The position numbers and the translations under genes were made by a program. DNA of 64,000 nucleotides, taken from NCBI RefSeq assembly GCF_004114955.1, contig NZ_CP030054.1, forward strand, positions 372,001 to 436,000, given 5' to 3'. The stretch is from Bradyrhizobium guangzhouense. GTDB taxonomy: Bacteria; Pseudomonadota; Alphaproteobacteria; Rhizobiales; Xanthobacteraceae. Of this stretch, positions 21,111 through 30,311 are shown in pieces. How positions within the stretch are numbered: position 1 is the first letter of the stretch; every line of letters begins with the position of its first letter. The notes under the pieces were generated by a model, which was given only the letters and a program-made list of their open reading frames with translations, was not told the DNA's origin and made no database searches.

Positions 21111-21397
21111 GGATCGCTTATTATGGGCAATACACCCGCTCAGCGCTTTATCCGTTGGCGCGCTACATCAACCAGACGTTAGGTATTTGGTTGAAGCGAA
21201 AGTACAAGCGCTTCCATCACCGTTTAGGACGCGCGCGTCTCTTCCTGGAGAAGATCGTGCGTGAGAACCGCAGGCTCTTTGTGCATTGGCAACTCGGCGG
21301 TGGCGGCAAGCTTGCCTGATGGGAGCCGGGTGAGGCGAGAGTCTCACGCCCGGTTCTGCGAGAGGCTGGAGGTGAAATCCCTCCGGCCTACTCACCC
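21111..21397 (+). mobile_element. 3' end of a group II intron inserted in IS66 tnpC
   Basis: The stretch starts inside an intron-encoded protein (YYGQYTRSALYPLARYINQT, then GRARLFLEKIVRENRRLFVH) that ends at 21,319. Domain V follows at 21,323-21,356 and a domain VI-like stem ending CTACTCAC at about 21,394. The flanking DNA reads straight into IS66 tnpC (ACCATCCGGATCCTGGC), the same position seen uninterrupted at about 1310. The 5' part of the intron was lost when IS3 inserted at 21,110. It can no longer splice on its own. Confidence 0.88.
21323..21356 (+). ncRNA. Group II intron domain V
   Basis: GAGCCGGGTGAGGCGAGAGT continuing to CGCCCGGTTC forms the standard 34-nt hairpin: a GAGCCGGG/CCCGGTTC lower stem, an internal bulge and a GCGAGAGT cap. 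This is the catalytic core of group II ribozymes. Domain VI follows with a bulged A near 21,375. Confidence 0.9.
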
Positions 21398-22256
21398 CAC
21401 CATCCGGATCCTGGCGAAGGGCAAATGCACGACCGGCCGGATCTGGACGTATGTGCGGGATGACCGGCCGTTCGCCGGGCCTGCGCCGCCGGCGGCGGTC
21501 TATTATGCCTCGGGCAACCGACGGGGCGAACATCCTCAGAGGCATCTGGCCGCCTTCGCCGGCATTCTGCAGGCGGATTGCTATGGCGGCTTCGAGCCGT
21601 TGTTCGATCCAAAAAGGAAAGCAATGCCGATCACTCCGGCATTTTGCCTGGCCCATGCGCGGCGGGGATTCTTCGAGCTGGCTGACATCGAGAAAGCCGC
21701 CCGGGAAGGCAAGGGCAAACCGGTCTCCCCGATCGCGCTGGAGGCGGTCAGGCGTCTTGACGCCCTGTTCGAGATCGAGCGCGCCATCAACGGCCGTGGT
21801 GCCGACGAGCGGCGTGCTGTGCGCCAGGAGCGGAGCAAGCCGCTGCTCGACGACATGCACGCCTGGCTGCTCCGCGAGCGAGAAAGCCTCTCCCGCTCCG
21901 CCGAGGTCCTGAAGCCCATGAACTACATGCTCAAGCGCTGGGACGGCTTCGTCCGCTTCCTCGACGATGGCAGGATCTGCTTGATCAACAATTGCGCTGA
22001 GCGTGCATTGAGAGGCATTGCCTTGGGAAGGCGCAACTGGACCTTCGCTGGCAGCCAACGTGGCGCCGACCGTGCCGCTATCATGCTGACGATGATCACG
22101 ACCTGTCGCCTCAACGACGTCGATCCCAAGGCTTGGCTCGCCGACGTCCTCGCCCGGATCGCCGATCTTCCCACCTCGCGTCTGCGCGAACTGCTGCCCT
22201 GGGAATGGAAGCTCCTTCACCAAGCCGGCAAGTCCGCCGATCAGCAAGCCGCCTGA
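21398..22256 (+). pseudogene. tnpC: IS66 TnpC, C-terminal part (3' exon of the intron)
   Basis: The frame continues tnpC from TIRILAKGKCTTGR through FAGILQADCYGGFEPLFD, AHARRGFFELADIEKAA, LINNCAERALRGIALGRRNW and the C-terminus at 22,256. No frameshift is visible in this part. The 5' half of tnpC is not joined to it. Compared with the copy at 1160-2081 it is much better preserved. Confidence 0.85.
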
Positions 22257-22380
22257 CCTTCACGCAACGCCATCGTAGAACTCGCCGTGCTCGCGCGCAT
22301 GCGTCAATCAGGCGGCCTTCGTCGTATGCGTACGCTCCTCAAGCGGTGGAATTGGTGAAAGCTCCTGTCGCGGCTTAGCC

Positions 22381-22961
22381 CCGGCGGATACCGACAGGCT
22401 TGGCACCACGATCGATGATTTCGGCGCGAAAGCCGTCGCCGTCGTACCCTTTGTCACCAATGAGGGCAGACATCGGTGGCGCGAGTTCCAAAAGGGCCGG
22501 CGCTGCGGCTATATCTGCATCCTGGCCTGGAGTGAGATGAAATGCGCAAGGTCTGCAGTCAGGGTCGCTCAGCGCATGGATTTTCGTGGTCCGCCCACCG
22601 CGCGAGTGGCCGATCGCTTGTTCATGCTCCCCCCCTTTTCCGCCGCTCGCCGAGCGATGCGCTTGATCGAGGTGGAGTCGATGGATAAAGTCACGCCGTC
22701 CTTGCCACAGCGGGCGAGCGCTTCAAAGATCGCCTGCCAATGTCCACGCTTGGCCGAGCGATTGAACCGATTGTAGATCGTTGTGTAAGGACCGTAGTCG
22801 GGCGGACAATCGCGCCAGCGTGCGCCGCACTGAAGCATGTGAATGATACCGCTGATGATGCGCCGATCGTCATCGCGCGCCGGGCCGGTCTGGTTCATCG
22901 GCAGATGCGGCTCTATCTGAGCCCACTGCTTGTCGTTAAGCCAAAACAGCCCTTTGCGCAT
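22381..22961 (-). pseudogene. IS5-family (IS427-like) transposase, 3'-truncated
   Basis: The first frame (22,961 to 22,569) gives FWLNDKQWAQIEPHLP, GARWRDCPPDYGPYTTIYNR and VTLSIDSTSIK (first catalytic Asp). At a run of seven G near 22,625 the reading moves to a second frame that continues GHSRGGRTTKIHALSD, then ALIGDKGYDGDGFR (second Asp), and is cut at 22,381. Members of the IS427 group use two overlapping frames joined by frameshifting, so the G-run may be programmed rather than a mutation. The Glu-bearing end is missing, so the copy is dead. Confidence 0.75.
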
Positions 22962-23026
22962 CGAAGTCCCCCGTGCCGAATCAACTCGGTGCGAGGGAAT
23001 CAGAACCGGCTAATTAGGTACAGACC

Positions 23027-24121
23027 CTAAATCCAAAGATCAAATCGCTCAAGCGGCGCGCTGCACGGGGGTCCGTCAGTGGCGAACAAAACACGCTTGC
23101 TTAGATCCATAATGATGGCGGAAAGGGTACTATTCGGATACTGCGTATCCTGGTTCGGGTGACAGCAAATGGATGCCGGGTAAGAGAAATGGTCTTTGAG
23201 GCCCAACAAAATATGATCCACATCCACCTGCCCGAGCCTTGAGCGCAGATGTCGACCAAAGCGACGGGACCGAAACGGACTGTCGGGCACAAAGCGCTCC
23301 CATTCTGAAGGTATTCGTGTTCCCGGCTCAAAATGATTTGCGTGTGAAATTACCCCATCCTCAGGATAAATGTACCGTTTGTCATTGGGGGAGCTCTCAA
23401 TGTTGATAATCTCGCCATCAGCATGGCCAATCAGGTAGTTCATAGAGATGTTTCGATCAGCGCGGATAATCGCGCTTATCGCGCGGTCGAATGTCGGCGC
23501 CTGAAGGATGGACCGGCACCTCAGCTTAAACGGGGCGGTCATGAGTGCCGAGCCATCAATAGGCGAAACCAAGCTGTTGCAGACTAGCCCGATCCCAGCT
23601 TCATTCAGTCCCGCTATGGGGCCGGCGCAGCCTGCTTCGAAGATGCCCAGCCATTGCGGGTTAGCGGGCGTCACTACTTTGCCTACAAAAAGGGTGCCCC
23701 GAACTGCCGCTTGCCCATCGATCGTTTGCGCCAGCATTGTTGTATTTTGCGCGGTTACCTCGGGCATTAATCCGGCAGACGTGCAGCCATCCAAAATCCC
23801 ATACGATAGATCGGCGGCTCGACGTGCCATCAGGCGTAGCCAAATCTCATGCCGGACGTTAAGCATCACAACCGTATAGAGGGGCATAAAGGCAGCGTCG
23901 GCAATTCCCCTCAGCTCTTCAACGTAGTCGGGTCGTAGATCTTCAAGGAAGCGCAACCAACCAGTTGCTTCAGCTTGAATTTGCGCAAGATTAGTTCCGT
24001 TAGCGCAAAAGCGTTTTAAATAAAAGTCAGCATTGGCCGCGATTTCCGATCGCATCAGCTCTCCTTGCTGCTGTCCCCTTTCGCGGGGTATCGCAGTAAA
24101 GACGGTAAGCTTAAGACTCAT
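23027..24121 (-). CDS. C45-family (isopenicillin N acyltransferase-like) Ntn hydrolase
   Basis: Start set at 24,121 because AAGGAG sits 8-9 bp upstream of that ATG; the frame runs further 5' without support. The 364-aa product has the hallmarks of the acyl-CoA:6-aminopenicillanate acyltransferase/C45 fold: a GILDGCTSAG segment, where autocleavage would expose Cys as N-terminal nucleophile, then AQTIDG, GKVVTPANPQWLGIFEAGC, GLNEAGIGLVCNSLV and DGEIINIESSPNDKRYIYPE. Known members transfer or hydrolyse acyl groups on amino or amide substrates. No signal peptide is seen. It lies 275 bp downstream of a GNAT-like gene in the same direction, so both may form one transcript. Substrate unknown. It is an intact cargo gene in IS-filled DNA. 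Confidence 0.85.
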   Translation of the reverse strand: MSLKLTVFTAIPRERGQQQGELMRSEIAANADFYLKRFCANGTNLAQIQAEATGWLRFLEDLRPDYVEELRGIADAAFMPLYTVVMLNVRHEIWLRLMARRAADLSYGILDGCTSAGLMPEVTAQNTTMLAQTIDGQAAVRGTLFVGKVVTPANPQWLGIFEAGCAGPIAGLNEAGIGLVCNSLVSPIDGSALMTAPFKLRCRSILQAPTFDRAISAIIRADRNISMNYLIGHADGEIINIESSPNDKRYIYPEDGVISHANHFEPGTRIPSEWERFVPDSPFRSRRFGRHLRSRLGQVDVDHILLGLKDHFSYPASICCHPNQDTQYPNSTLSAIIMDLSKRVLFATDGPPCSAPLERFDLWI

Positions 24122-24396
24122 TGAAAGATCTCCTTGCATTGGTATGTCCGCTTCTACGCGGTGGGCGGAGCGACGCGATAACTCGGATCGAAGTCGTGAG
24201 CCTTGTACGGTGACCCGGATGGTGTATAGAGATCCGATGGAGAGGCTGCTGGTAGCTGAAGTGCTTGGCACGCTCATTAACTCACAAGCGTATGGCATCT
24301 AGTCTAGAGAGCGGCAATCGGTGGGGCGTTAGCTCAAGACCTTCGTCGCCGGTATTGTTCCGGCCCGCAGCCCGCAAATGCAACGACGTTAGACGA

Positions 24397-25077
24397 TCAG
24401 TTCAGGTCCGGCGTTACGTCTAACAATTGCTTAAGTTCATAGCCTGTCATCCAGAACAGCCAATCGTTAGCGACGATATTCTCTTGCACCAGGTGAATGT
24501 CTGCTCCGCCTGGTTCATTGTGAACCGGATCATAGACGTTCTTATCCAACGACCACCGCCCAGCTAGGCCACAGAGAAAGTCGGGAGCCCACATCGCAAG
24601 ACTGACGCCACGCATAGTCCCCGTCATGATCTTGAGCAGGCCCGAGCCCCTGAAGTCGGGGCGGATCCAGATATCCCCGTGGTACACCACTTTACCTGTA
24701 ATGCTGCGCGCCATCTGAGCAGTACAAACGCAGCGATCTTCAGGATGTGCATCTATCGTCGGATTCGCATAGAAGAACTTCAGCGTTTCGAGGTGTGCTG
24801 CAAGGGTGGTTTGCGACAGGTCATAGAAGCGCGCGGCCTCGACGAGCGCCACTTTGTTTTCCTTATCAAAACCCACAAGCCAATACCCTTCGCCCGTTCG
24901 AATCGGTGAGCGGTCTGGCCGAAAGATGGGATAAGTATTGGGTTTGTCTGCTAGCGAGGCTGTGATCGCGATGTACTCGTTGAAATCACACCCAATGGAA
25001 AGCCTGATGCCCATTTTCGCGGCCGCGTCATCGTAAACCTGGAGAAAGCGCAGCAAGGGATTCAAGGTGTATGTCAT
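24397..25077 (-). CDS. GNAT-like protein of unknown substrate
   Basis: The ATG at 25,077 (MTYTLNPLLRFLQVY) is preferred because GAGGA lies 7-8 bp upstream. The 226-aa product has a central VYHGDIWIRPDFRGSGLLKI segment resembling motif A of GNAT acyltransferases (RGxGL acetyl-CoA binding loop), then a hydrophobic MWAPDFLCGLAGRW stretch. I do not recognise a closer family, and the N-terminal 120 residues match nothing I know. Its position upstream of the C45 gene suggests a shared pathway in acyl transfer. The function is inferred, not shown. Confidence 0.6.
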   Translation of the reverse strand: MTYTLNPLLRFLQVYDDAAAKMGIRLSIGCDFNEYIAITASLADKPNTYPIFRPDRSPIRTGEGYWLVGFDKENKVALVEAARFYDLSQTTLAAHLETLKFFYANPTIDAHPEDRCVCTAQMARSITGKVVYHGDIWIRPDFRGSGLLKIMTGTMRGVSLAMWAPDFLCGLAGRWSLDKNVYDPVHNEPGGADIHLVQENIVANDWLFWMTGYELKQLLDVTPDLN

Positions 25078-25317
25078 ATTTGTTAGTCCTCTGTGTGAGG
25101 CTGGTTGTATCCTTTTATCGATCCTCACTGCTCGGCCGCAAGAGATTCCTGCCTATCTACTCTTGTAGGGTGAGTGATCTAGGCCGACCGCTCGTAGCTA
25201 GGAAACGTTCTCTTCCTGGATTGCCTAAGGAAAACCATGCTGTGAAAGCGACGGCCGTGCGGACGGCATGTCCTATCGTTAGGAGCAATAGGATTGAGGC
25301 GACGCCGATCCTATGCC

Positions 25318-25968
25318 AGGATCATGCGTAAACTCGGCGTGAGCCGCAACGAGCTGTTCGCACAGATCGACAAGCCGGCGCTCAACGCCCTGCCGCCGAT
25401 GCCATATCAGTATGCCGAGTGGAAGAAGTGCCGAGTCGCGCCCGACTATCACGTCGAGATCGCCGGTCACTACTACTCGGTGCCCTCGCGTCTGATCCGC
25501 GAAGAGCTCGAGGCGCGCGTCACCGACAGGACGGTCGAGATCCTGCACAAGGGCAGCCGGGTTGCCAGCCACGCCCGCTCTGACGTACCCCAATGCCACA
25601 CCACGATCCCGGAGCACATGCCGAGCGCGCACCGGCGTTATGCCGAATGGACCCCGGCGCGGATCAAGCGAGAAGCCGCCAAGATCGGCCCTGCCACGAT
25701 CGCTCTCGTCGAAGCAATCATGAAAGCCAAACCACACCCCGAGCAGGGCTTCCGGGCTTGTCTCGGCATTTTGCGGCTCGCGCGCAGCTACGGCTCGGCC
25801 CGCATCGAGGCCGCCTGCCAGCGTGGCAACGACATCGGCGCGACCACCTACGGCTCGATCAAGTCGATCCTGCAGCACGGGCTCGATCGCGCCTACGCCA
25901 ACGAGAGACCGCCAGACGGCCCACCGATCCGACACGGCAATATCCGCGGCACCGATTACTACCAGTGA
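25318..25968 (+). pseudogene. istA: IS21 transposase IstA, C-terminal half
   Basis: From RIMRKLGVSRNELFAQIDKP the frame gives the IstA C-terminal domain (HVEIAGHYYSVPSRLIREEL, then HRRYAEWTPARIKREAAKIG) and stops at 25,968, 14 bp before istB. The first residues continue exactly where the N-terminal half at 14,600-15,505 ends. Upstream DNA (25,130-25,317) is not IS21. The catalytic core is on the other piece. Confidence 0.85.
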
Positions 25969-25982
25969 AGAAAGGAGAGACG

Positions 25983-26744
25983 ATGTTGACACATCCCACC
26001 CACGACCGCCTCGTCGCGCTCGGGCTTACCGGCATGGCGAAGGCCCTCGACGAACAGCAGCGACAACCCGACATTGCCGCGCTGGCCTTCGAGGAGCGCC
26101 TCGCACTGCTCGTCGACCGTGAAGCGACCGAGCGCGAGAACAAGCGGCTGGTTGCTCGGTTGCGGTTCGCAAGTCTCCGGCAGAACGCCGTCGTCGAGGA
26201 TATCGACATGAAGGCGCCGCGCGGGCTCGACAAGCCGCTGTTCCAAAAGCTCGTCGCTGGCGAGTGGATCGACCGGCATCAGAACCTGCTCATCATCGAC
26301 CCGACCGGCGTCGGCAAGAGCTGGATTGCTTGCGCCTTGGGCCACAAGGCCTGCCGGGACAACCGCTCCGTGCTTTATCAACGGCTGCCGCGGCTGTTCG
26401 AGGCGCTCACTCTCGCGCGGGGCGACGGCCGCCACGCTCGCCTGCTCAGGACCCTGGCGCGCGTCGAGCTTCTGGTCCTCGACGACTGGGGACTTGCCCC
26501 GATGACTGCCGAGCAGCAACGCGACCTGTTGGAGATGATGGAGGATCGCCATGGCCGCGGCTCGACCTTGGTGACAAGCCAGCTCCCGGTCGAGCATTGG
26601 CACGAGCTCATCGGCAACCCAACCATTGCCGACGCTATCCTCGATCGCCTCGTACACAACGCCCACAGGCTCAATCTCAAGGGCGAGAGCCTGCGCAAAG
26701 CCGCCGCCAAGCGTCAGACGCTTGACGACGAGCCCGCCAACTGA
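25983..26744 (+). CDS. istB: IS21 helper ATPase IstB with altered Walker A
   Basis: Start at the ATG at 25,983, with AAAGGAG 6-7 bp upstream. The 253-aa AAA+ protein has LLIIDPTGVGKSWIACALG as Walker A; the first Gly of the usual GPTGVGKS is Asp. Walker B is LLVLDDWGLAPM, followed by the sensor segment STLVTSQLPVEHWHELIG. IstB regulates IS21 target selection by ATP-dependent DNA bending. The frame is intact, but its istA partner is split 10 kb away. Confidence 0.88.
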   Translation: MLTHPTHDRLVALGLTGMAKALDEQQRQPDIAALAFEERLALLVDREATERENKRLVARLRFASLRQNAVVEDIDMKAPRGLDKPLFQKLVAGEWIDRHQNLLIIDPTGVGKSWIACALGHKACRDNRSVLYQRLPRLFEALTLARGDGRHARLLRTLARVELLVLDDWGLAPMTAEQQRDLLEMMEDRHGRGSTLVTSQLPVEHWHELIGNPTIADAILDRLVHNAHRLNLKGESLRKAAAKRQTLDDEPAN

Positions 26745-26781
26745 CCTGATGACGACGTCGTCGCGAGACCCCGCCTCGGCA

Positions 26782-26870
26782 GGCGGCCGGGATCATCGGA
26801 ATCCACGGCCGGCTTCAATCGGTACAGGCGGCCGGCTTCGCCCGGAATCCGCGGCCGACTTCGTCGGAAT
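26782..26870. repeat. IS21 terminal repeats, right end (four units)
   Basis: Units starting near 26,782, 26,804, 26,828 and 26,850 follow the same GCGGCCGrcTTcnnTCGGAAT pattern as the three units at 15,590-15,656. They end the IS21 half and abut IS66 tnpA at about 26,872, so IS21 had inserted into tnpA. Confidence 0.8.
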
Positions 26871-26871
26871 A

Positions 26872-27123
26872 CGCACCCAGCAGGTGCACGACTGGCGACG
26901 CCGGGCACGTTTGGGCCAGTTGGTGCTGCCGACTTCGGAGACGCTGTCGTTCGTGCCGGTGGTATCGGAATCGGCGCTACCGGCGGCCGCAGAGCCGACC
27001 AGGTCGCCGGAAGCAGCCATTGTGACGGTTGAGCTCCAGGGAGCACGCGTGGAGGTGCGGGGGGCGCCTGGCCTTGCTGTGTTGAGCGACGTGTTCTTAG
27101 CGCTTCGACGGACACGTTCATGC
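26872..27123 (+). pseudogene. tnpA: IS66 TnpA, 5'-truncated by IS21
   Basis: TQQVHDWRRRARLGQLVLP followed by IVTVELQGARVEVRGAPGLA is the second half of an IS66 TnpA. The helix-turn-helix start is missing because the IS21 end replaces it at 26,871. The gene runs into tnpB with a 4-bp overlap. Confidence 0.75.
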
Positions 27124-27473
27124 TGACGCCGCCCGCGAGCCTCATGCTTTACGTGGCGACGCAACCTGTAGACTTCAGAAAAGGTGCGGAGGGCTTGGCG
27201 CTGTTGGCGAAGGAGACGCTGGGCCATGACCCGATGAAGGGTGTGCCGGTGGTGTTCCGTGCGATGCGCTCTAACCGGGTGAAGATCGTCGTCTGGGATG
27301 GCAGCGGCCTTGTGATGTACTGGAAGCGGCTCGATGGCAGCGGCTTCAAATGGCCTCACATTGTGGCCGGCGTGATGCGGATGAATGCCGCCCAGCTGTC
27401 GGTGCTTCTGGCTGGCATGGATTGGACGCGCATGCATGCGCCTCGCGACGCACCGCCGAAAGCACTTGCGTAA
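27120..27473 (+). CDS. tnpB: IS66 accessory protein TnpB
   Basis: The 117-aa product shows YVATQPVDFRKGAEGLALLA, VVFRAMRSNRVKIVVWDGSG and FKWPHI, the standard TnpB blocks. It is intact between a truncated tnpA and a frameshifted tnpC. Confidence 0.88.
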   Translation: MLTPPASLMLYVATQPVDFRKGAEGLALLAKETLGHDPMKGVPVVFRAMRSNRVKIVVWDGSGLVMYWKRLDGSGFKWPHIVAGVMRMNAAQLSVLLAGMDWTRMHAPRDAPPKALA

Positions 27474-27524
27474 AGATACAAATCTTCGCTGCATCGGGGC
27501 GCGAAGCATGGCAGACTCGGGGCA

Positions 27525-28920
27525 ATGAGTGATTTGCCTGATGAACTGCCGAGCGATCCGGCCGAGTTGCGGGTCTTTGCCGCGGCTCTGCTGGATCGCT
27601 GCGCCAGGCTCGAGCGGTTGCTCAAGCTTGCAAAAGATGCGCAGTTCGGTCGGTCCTCGGAAAAGCTGGACGCTGATCAGCTGCAGTTTGTTCTGGAGGA
27701 TATCGATCAGGCCGTCGCCGCCCTCGAAGCAGCCGAAGATCGCCCCAATCCCAGAGTTTGCGAGAAGAGAGCTGCCGCGCGCAGAGCCAACAGGGTTTAA
27801 CTTCCGTGGCATTTGCCGCGCATCGTCGAAATCCTGATGCCAGCGGAGACCAGTTGCCCGTGTTGTAACGGCGACCTCTTCGAGATCAGTCACGATGAGA
27901 GTCAGAGGCTCGATGTCGTTCCGGCGCAGTATCGCGTCATCGTAACCCGCCGGCCCAAGCTGGCCTGCCGCGCCTGTCACGGCGTCGTCCTCCAGCAGGC
28001 TGCGCCCGAGCGACTGATCAGGGGAGGATTGCCCACCGAGCGGCTGGTCGCGCATGTGATCGACGCCAAGTATCATTGGCATTTGCCGCTTTACCGCCAG
28101 GCGCAGATGTTGGCGACCCACGGAATAGCGCTGGATCGTTCCACGCTCGCCTTCTGGGTCGGCTATGCGGCCCAGGAATTGAAGGCATCGTCTGCGCCAG
28201 CTTCTGCTCGCCTCCTCGAAGCTCTGTGTCGATGAGACTCCCGCACCGGTGTTAGATCCGGGGCGCGGCAGGACGAAAACTGGCTACTTCTGGGCGCTGT
28301 CACGCGATGACAGGCCCTGGGCCGGACCTGACCCACCTGGGTGGTTTACGCTTATGCACCGGGCCGTGGAGCCGTCCGGCTTGAGGCTGCTCGAAGGCTA
28401 TCGCGGCATCATCCACTGCGACGGAGCTTACAAGACGATGATCCGAGAGAGGCGTGCGGACGCCCTGTCCGGGACGCTCGCCTTCTGGTCGCATCTGCGG
28501 CGCCAGTTTGTGAAGATCGAGCGCGAGGCTTCGCCGGCGCCAGCTCCGGTTGCCCGCCAGGCTCTTGAACGCATCGCCCAGCTTTACGCAGTCGAGAAGG
28601 CCCTCCGCGGCCGATCGGATGCGGAGGGCTGTGCCGGCAGGCAGGCGCATGCTCGGCCTCTCGCTACAGCCTTGAAGCAGTGGGTTGAGGCCAAGCTTGA
28701 TCACCTTGCACCGAAGAGCGACACGGCGAAGGCCTTGCGTTACGCGCTCCGTCATTGGAGCGGCCTGACACTCTACCTTGATGACGGGCGCATCGAGATG
28801 GACACGAATGCTGTCGAGCGTGCGATGCGGCCGATCAAGCTCAACGCCAAGAACTCTCTTTTTGCCGGGTGCGACGAGGGCGCCGAGGATTGGGCAGTCC
28901 TGGCTTCGTTCATTGAGACA
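27525..28920 (+). pseudogene. tnpC: IS66 TnpC, frameshifted and split by a RIT element
   Basis: MSDLPDELPSDPAELRVF begins a TnpC with the QFGRSSEKLDADQLQ motif. A frameshift near 27,785 is followed by the zinc knuckle CPCCNGDLFE and the RVIVTRRPKLACRAC and LPLYRQAQMLATHGIALDRS segments. A second shift near 28,185 leads to the DDE core (VDETPAPVLDPG, NAVERAMRPIKLNAKNSLFA). The frame is then broken at ASFIET by the RIT insertion; the last 49 codons are at 32,348-32,497. Confidence 0.85.
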
Positions 28921-28948
28921 GCCCTATGCCGCGCGCGGCATAGGGCTG
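28919..28948. repeat. Perfect 30-bp palindrome at the RIT left edge
   Basis: CAGCCCTATGCCGCG is followed directly by its exact reverse complement. The arm includes CTATGCCG, also the core of the RIT terminal repeats. It lies between the interrupted tnpC codon and the left inverted repeat and has no counterpart at the right edge. Confidence 0.85.
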
Positions 28949-28975
28949 TTTATGCCGCCCGCCGAACTATGCCGA
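28949..28975 (+). repeat. RIT left inverted repeat
   Basis: Identical over 27 bp to the reverse complement of 32,319-32,345. It contains the AACTATGCCGA core that recurs inverted about 55 bp inward (near 29,022). Confidence 0.9.
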
Positions 28976-29072
28976 GTCGGGTCGTTTTCCCCAGATTTCT
29001 GGCTGACCGGCGTTTGGTCGGTTCGGCATAGTTCGTTCTGTGCCTCCGCTTTCAACAGCGGAGAACAGGAAG

Positions 29073-30311
29073 ATGGAAGTTGAAAAGTACTTGGGCAGAA
29101 GCCGGCTGTACCGGCGTCTCAGAAGCGGGCCGCACGGACAACTCGTCGAGCGCTACGCCGCTCGTCTCATCGAAGAGAGGCTCGTTCGGCACGGCACGTG
29201 GCGTTGCCTCAACGTGGTTGGCGGGCTCCTGAGTTGGATGGCGGGCCGTCGCTACAAGCTGGTCGATCTCGATGAGCAGGTCGTTGAGCGGTACCTCCGG
29301 CATCGAGGCGGAAGGCAGTCTATCCAACCCGGTGACCGGGCCGCGCTCAAGCGATGGCTGTCGGTGCTGCGCGAGGAAGGCGTGATCGCGCCGTCGGTGC
29401 TGCCGCCTCTCACCCCGCACGAACGGATCTTCAAGGAGTTCGATGCCTACCTGCGATCAGAGCGCGGCTTGGCCCCGAGGTCCATCGTCCGCCATCTCCC
29501 GGTCATCCGCAGGTTCCTGCACGAGGTGTGCTCCGGCGGCGCCGCCCTGGGCAAGATCAGCCAAGAGGACGTGATCCGCTACATTGAGCGCCACGCCCAG
29601 GATTGGAGCCCGGGAACAGGCAAGGCGATGTGCTGGTCGTTGCGCGCCTTTCTCCGTTACCTCCACCATCGGGGGCTGAACGCGCGCCCGTTGGCGGATT
29701 GCGTTCCATCGATGCGGCGATGGAAGCTCGCAACTCTGCCGACCTATCTGCCTGCGGCACAGGTGCGGAAGGCTCTCGACGGTTGCGACCGAGAGACAGT
29801 GATGGGACGGCGGGACTACGCCATTCTGTTGTTGCTAGCCAAGCTCGGCCTGCGGGCCGACGAGGTCGCGACGCTCACCCTTGATGATATCGACTGGCGC
29901 GCCAGCGAGATACTCGTTCGCGCCAAGGGCCGACAGCGTGCACGGATGCCGATACCGCCAGACGTTGGCGCGGCCATCGTTGCATATCTCCGCAATGGCC
30001 GCCCAAAGTCGTCGTGCCGACGATTGTTCGTCCGTACGCTCGCGCCACACGTCGGCTTTGCTTCCGGATGTGCGATCACCATGATCGCCAAGGCCGCTCT
30101 CGATCGCGTTGGAATCGAAGGTTGCGCACATCGCGGCGCCCATATCTTCCGACACAGTCTCGCTACCGAGCTTCTCCGATCTGGCGCCACCTTGTCGGAG
30201 ATCGGACAGTTGCTGCGGCACGAGAACCACGACACTACCCGGATTTACTCGAAGGTCGACATCGATGCGCTGAGAACATTGAGCCTGCCCTGGCCGGGAG
30301 GCGTGCAATGA
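29073..30311 (+). CDS. ritA: RIT tyrosine recombinase A
   Basis: The ATG at 29,073 has GGAG about 9 bp upstream. The product (412 aa) has an extra N-terminal region, a core-binding domain (HERIFKEFDAYLRSERGLAP) and a catalytic domain: AKLGLRADEVATLTLDD (Arg), GAHIFRHSLATELLRSG (HxxR), LRHENHDTTRIYSKVD with the nucleophilic Tyr. The position usually held by the second His-containing LGH motif reads LLRHEN. It is intact and overlaps ritB by ATGA at 30,308. Confidence 0.88.
   Translation: MEVEKYLGRSRLYRRLRSGPHGQLVERYAARLIEERLVRHGTWRCLNVVGGLLSWMAGRRYKLVDLDEQVVERYLRHRGGRQSIQPGDRAALKRWLSVLREEGVIAPSVLPPLTPHERIFKEFDAYLRSERGLAPRSIVRHLPVIRRFLHEVCSGGAALGKISQEDVIRYIERHAQDWSPGTGKAMCWSLRAFLRYLHHRGLNARPLADCVPSMRRWKLATLPTYLPAAQVRKALDGCDRETVMGRRDYAILLLLAKLGLRADEVATLTLDDIDWRASEILVRAKGRQRARMPIPPDVGAAIVAYLRNGRPKSSCRRLFVRTLAPHVGFASGCAITMIAKAALDRVGIEGCAHRGAHIFRHSLATELLRSGATLSEIGQLLRHENHDTTRIYSKVDIDALRTLSLPWPGGVQ

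Noticed and set aside
24136..24149. GG-N10-GC pattern before the C45 gene
   Set aside because: Both boxes are poor and the predicted start would fall within a few bases of the start codon.
25130..25290. Possible type III secretion (tts) box upstream of the GNAT-like gene
   Set aside because: AGCT and CCTA elements are present on the right strand, but their spacing is twice that of the known tts box and the conserved TCG-AAAGCT part is absent.
26793..28121. 442-codon minus-strand ORF
   Set aside because: It is the shadow of the IS66 tnpA-tnpB-tnpC genes on the other strand.
28919..28948. Palindrome as a CRISPR or rho-independent terminator
   Set aside because: It is a single copy without spacers, has no T-run and abuts a RIT end, so it belongs to the mobile element.
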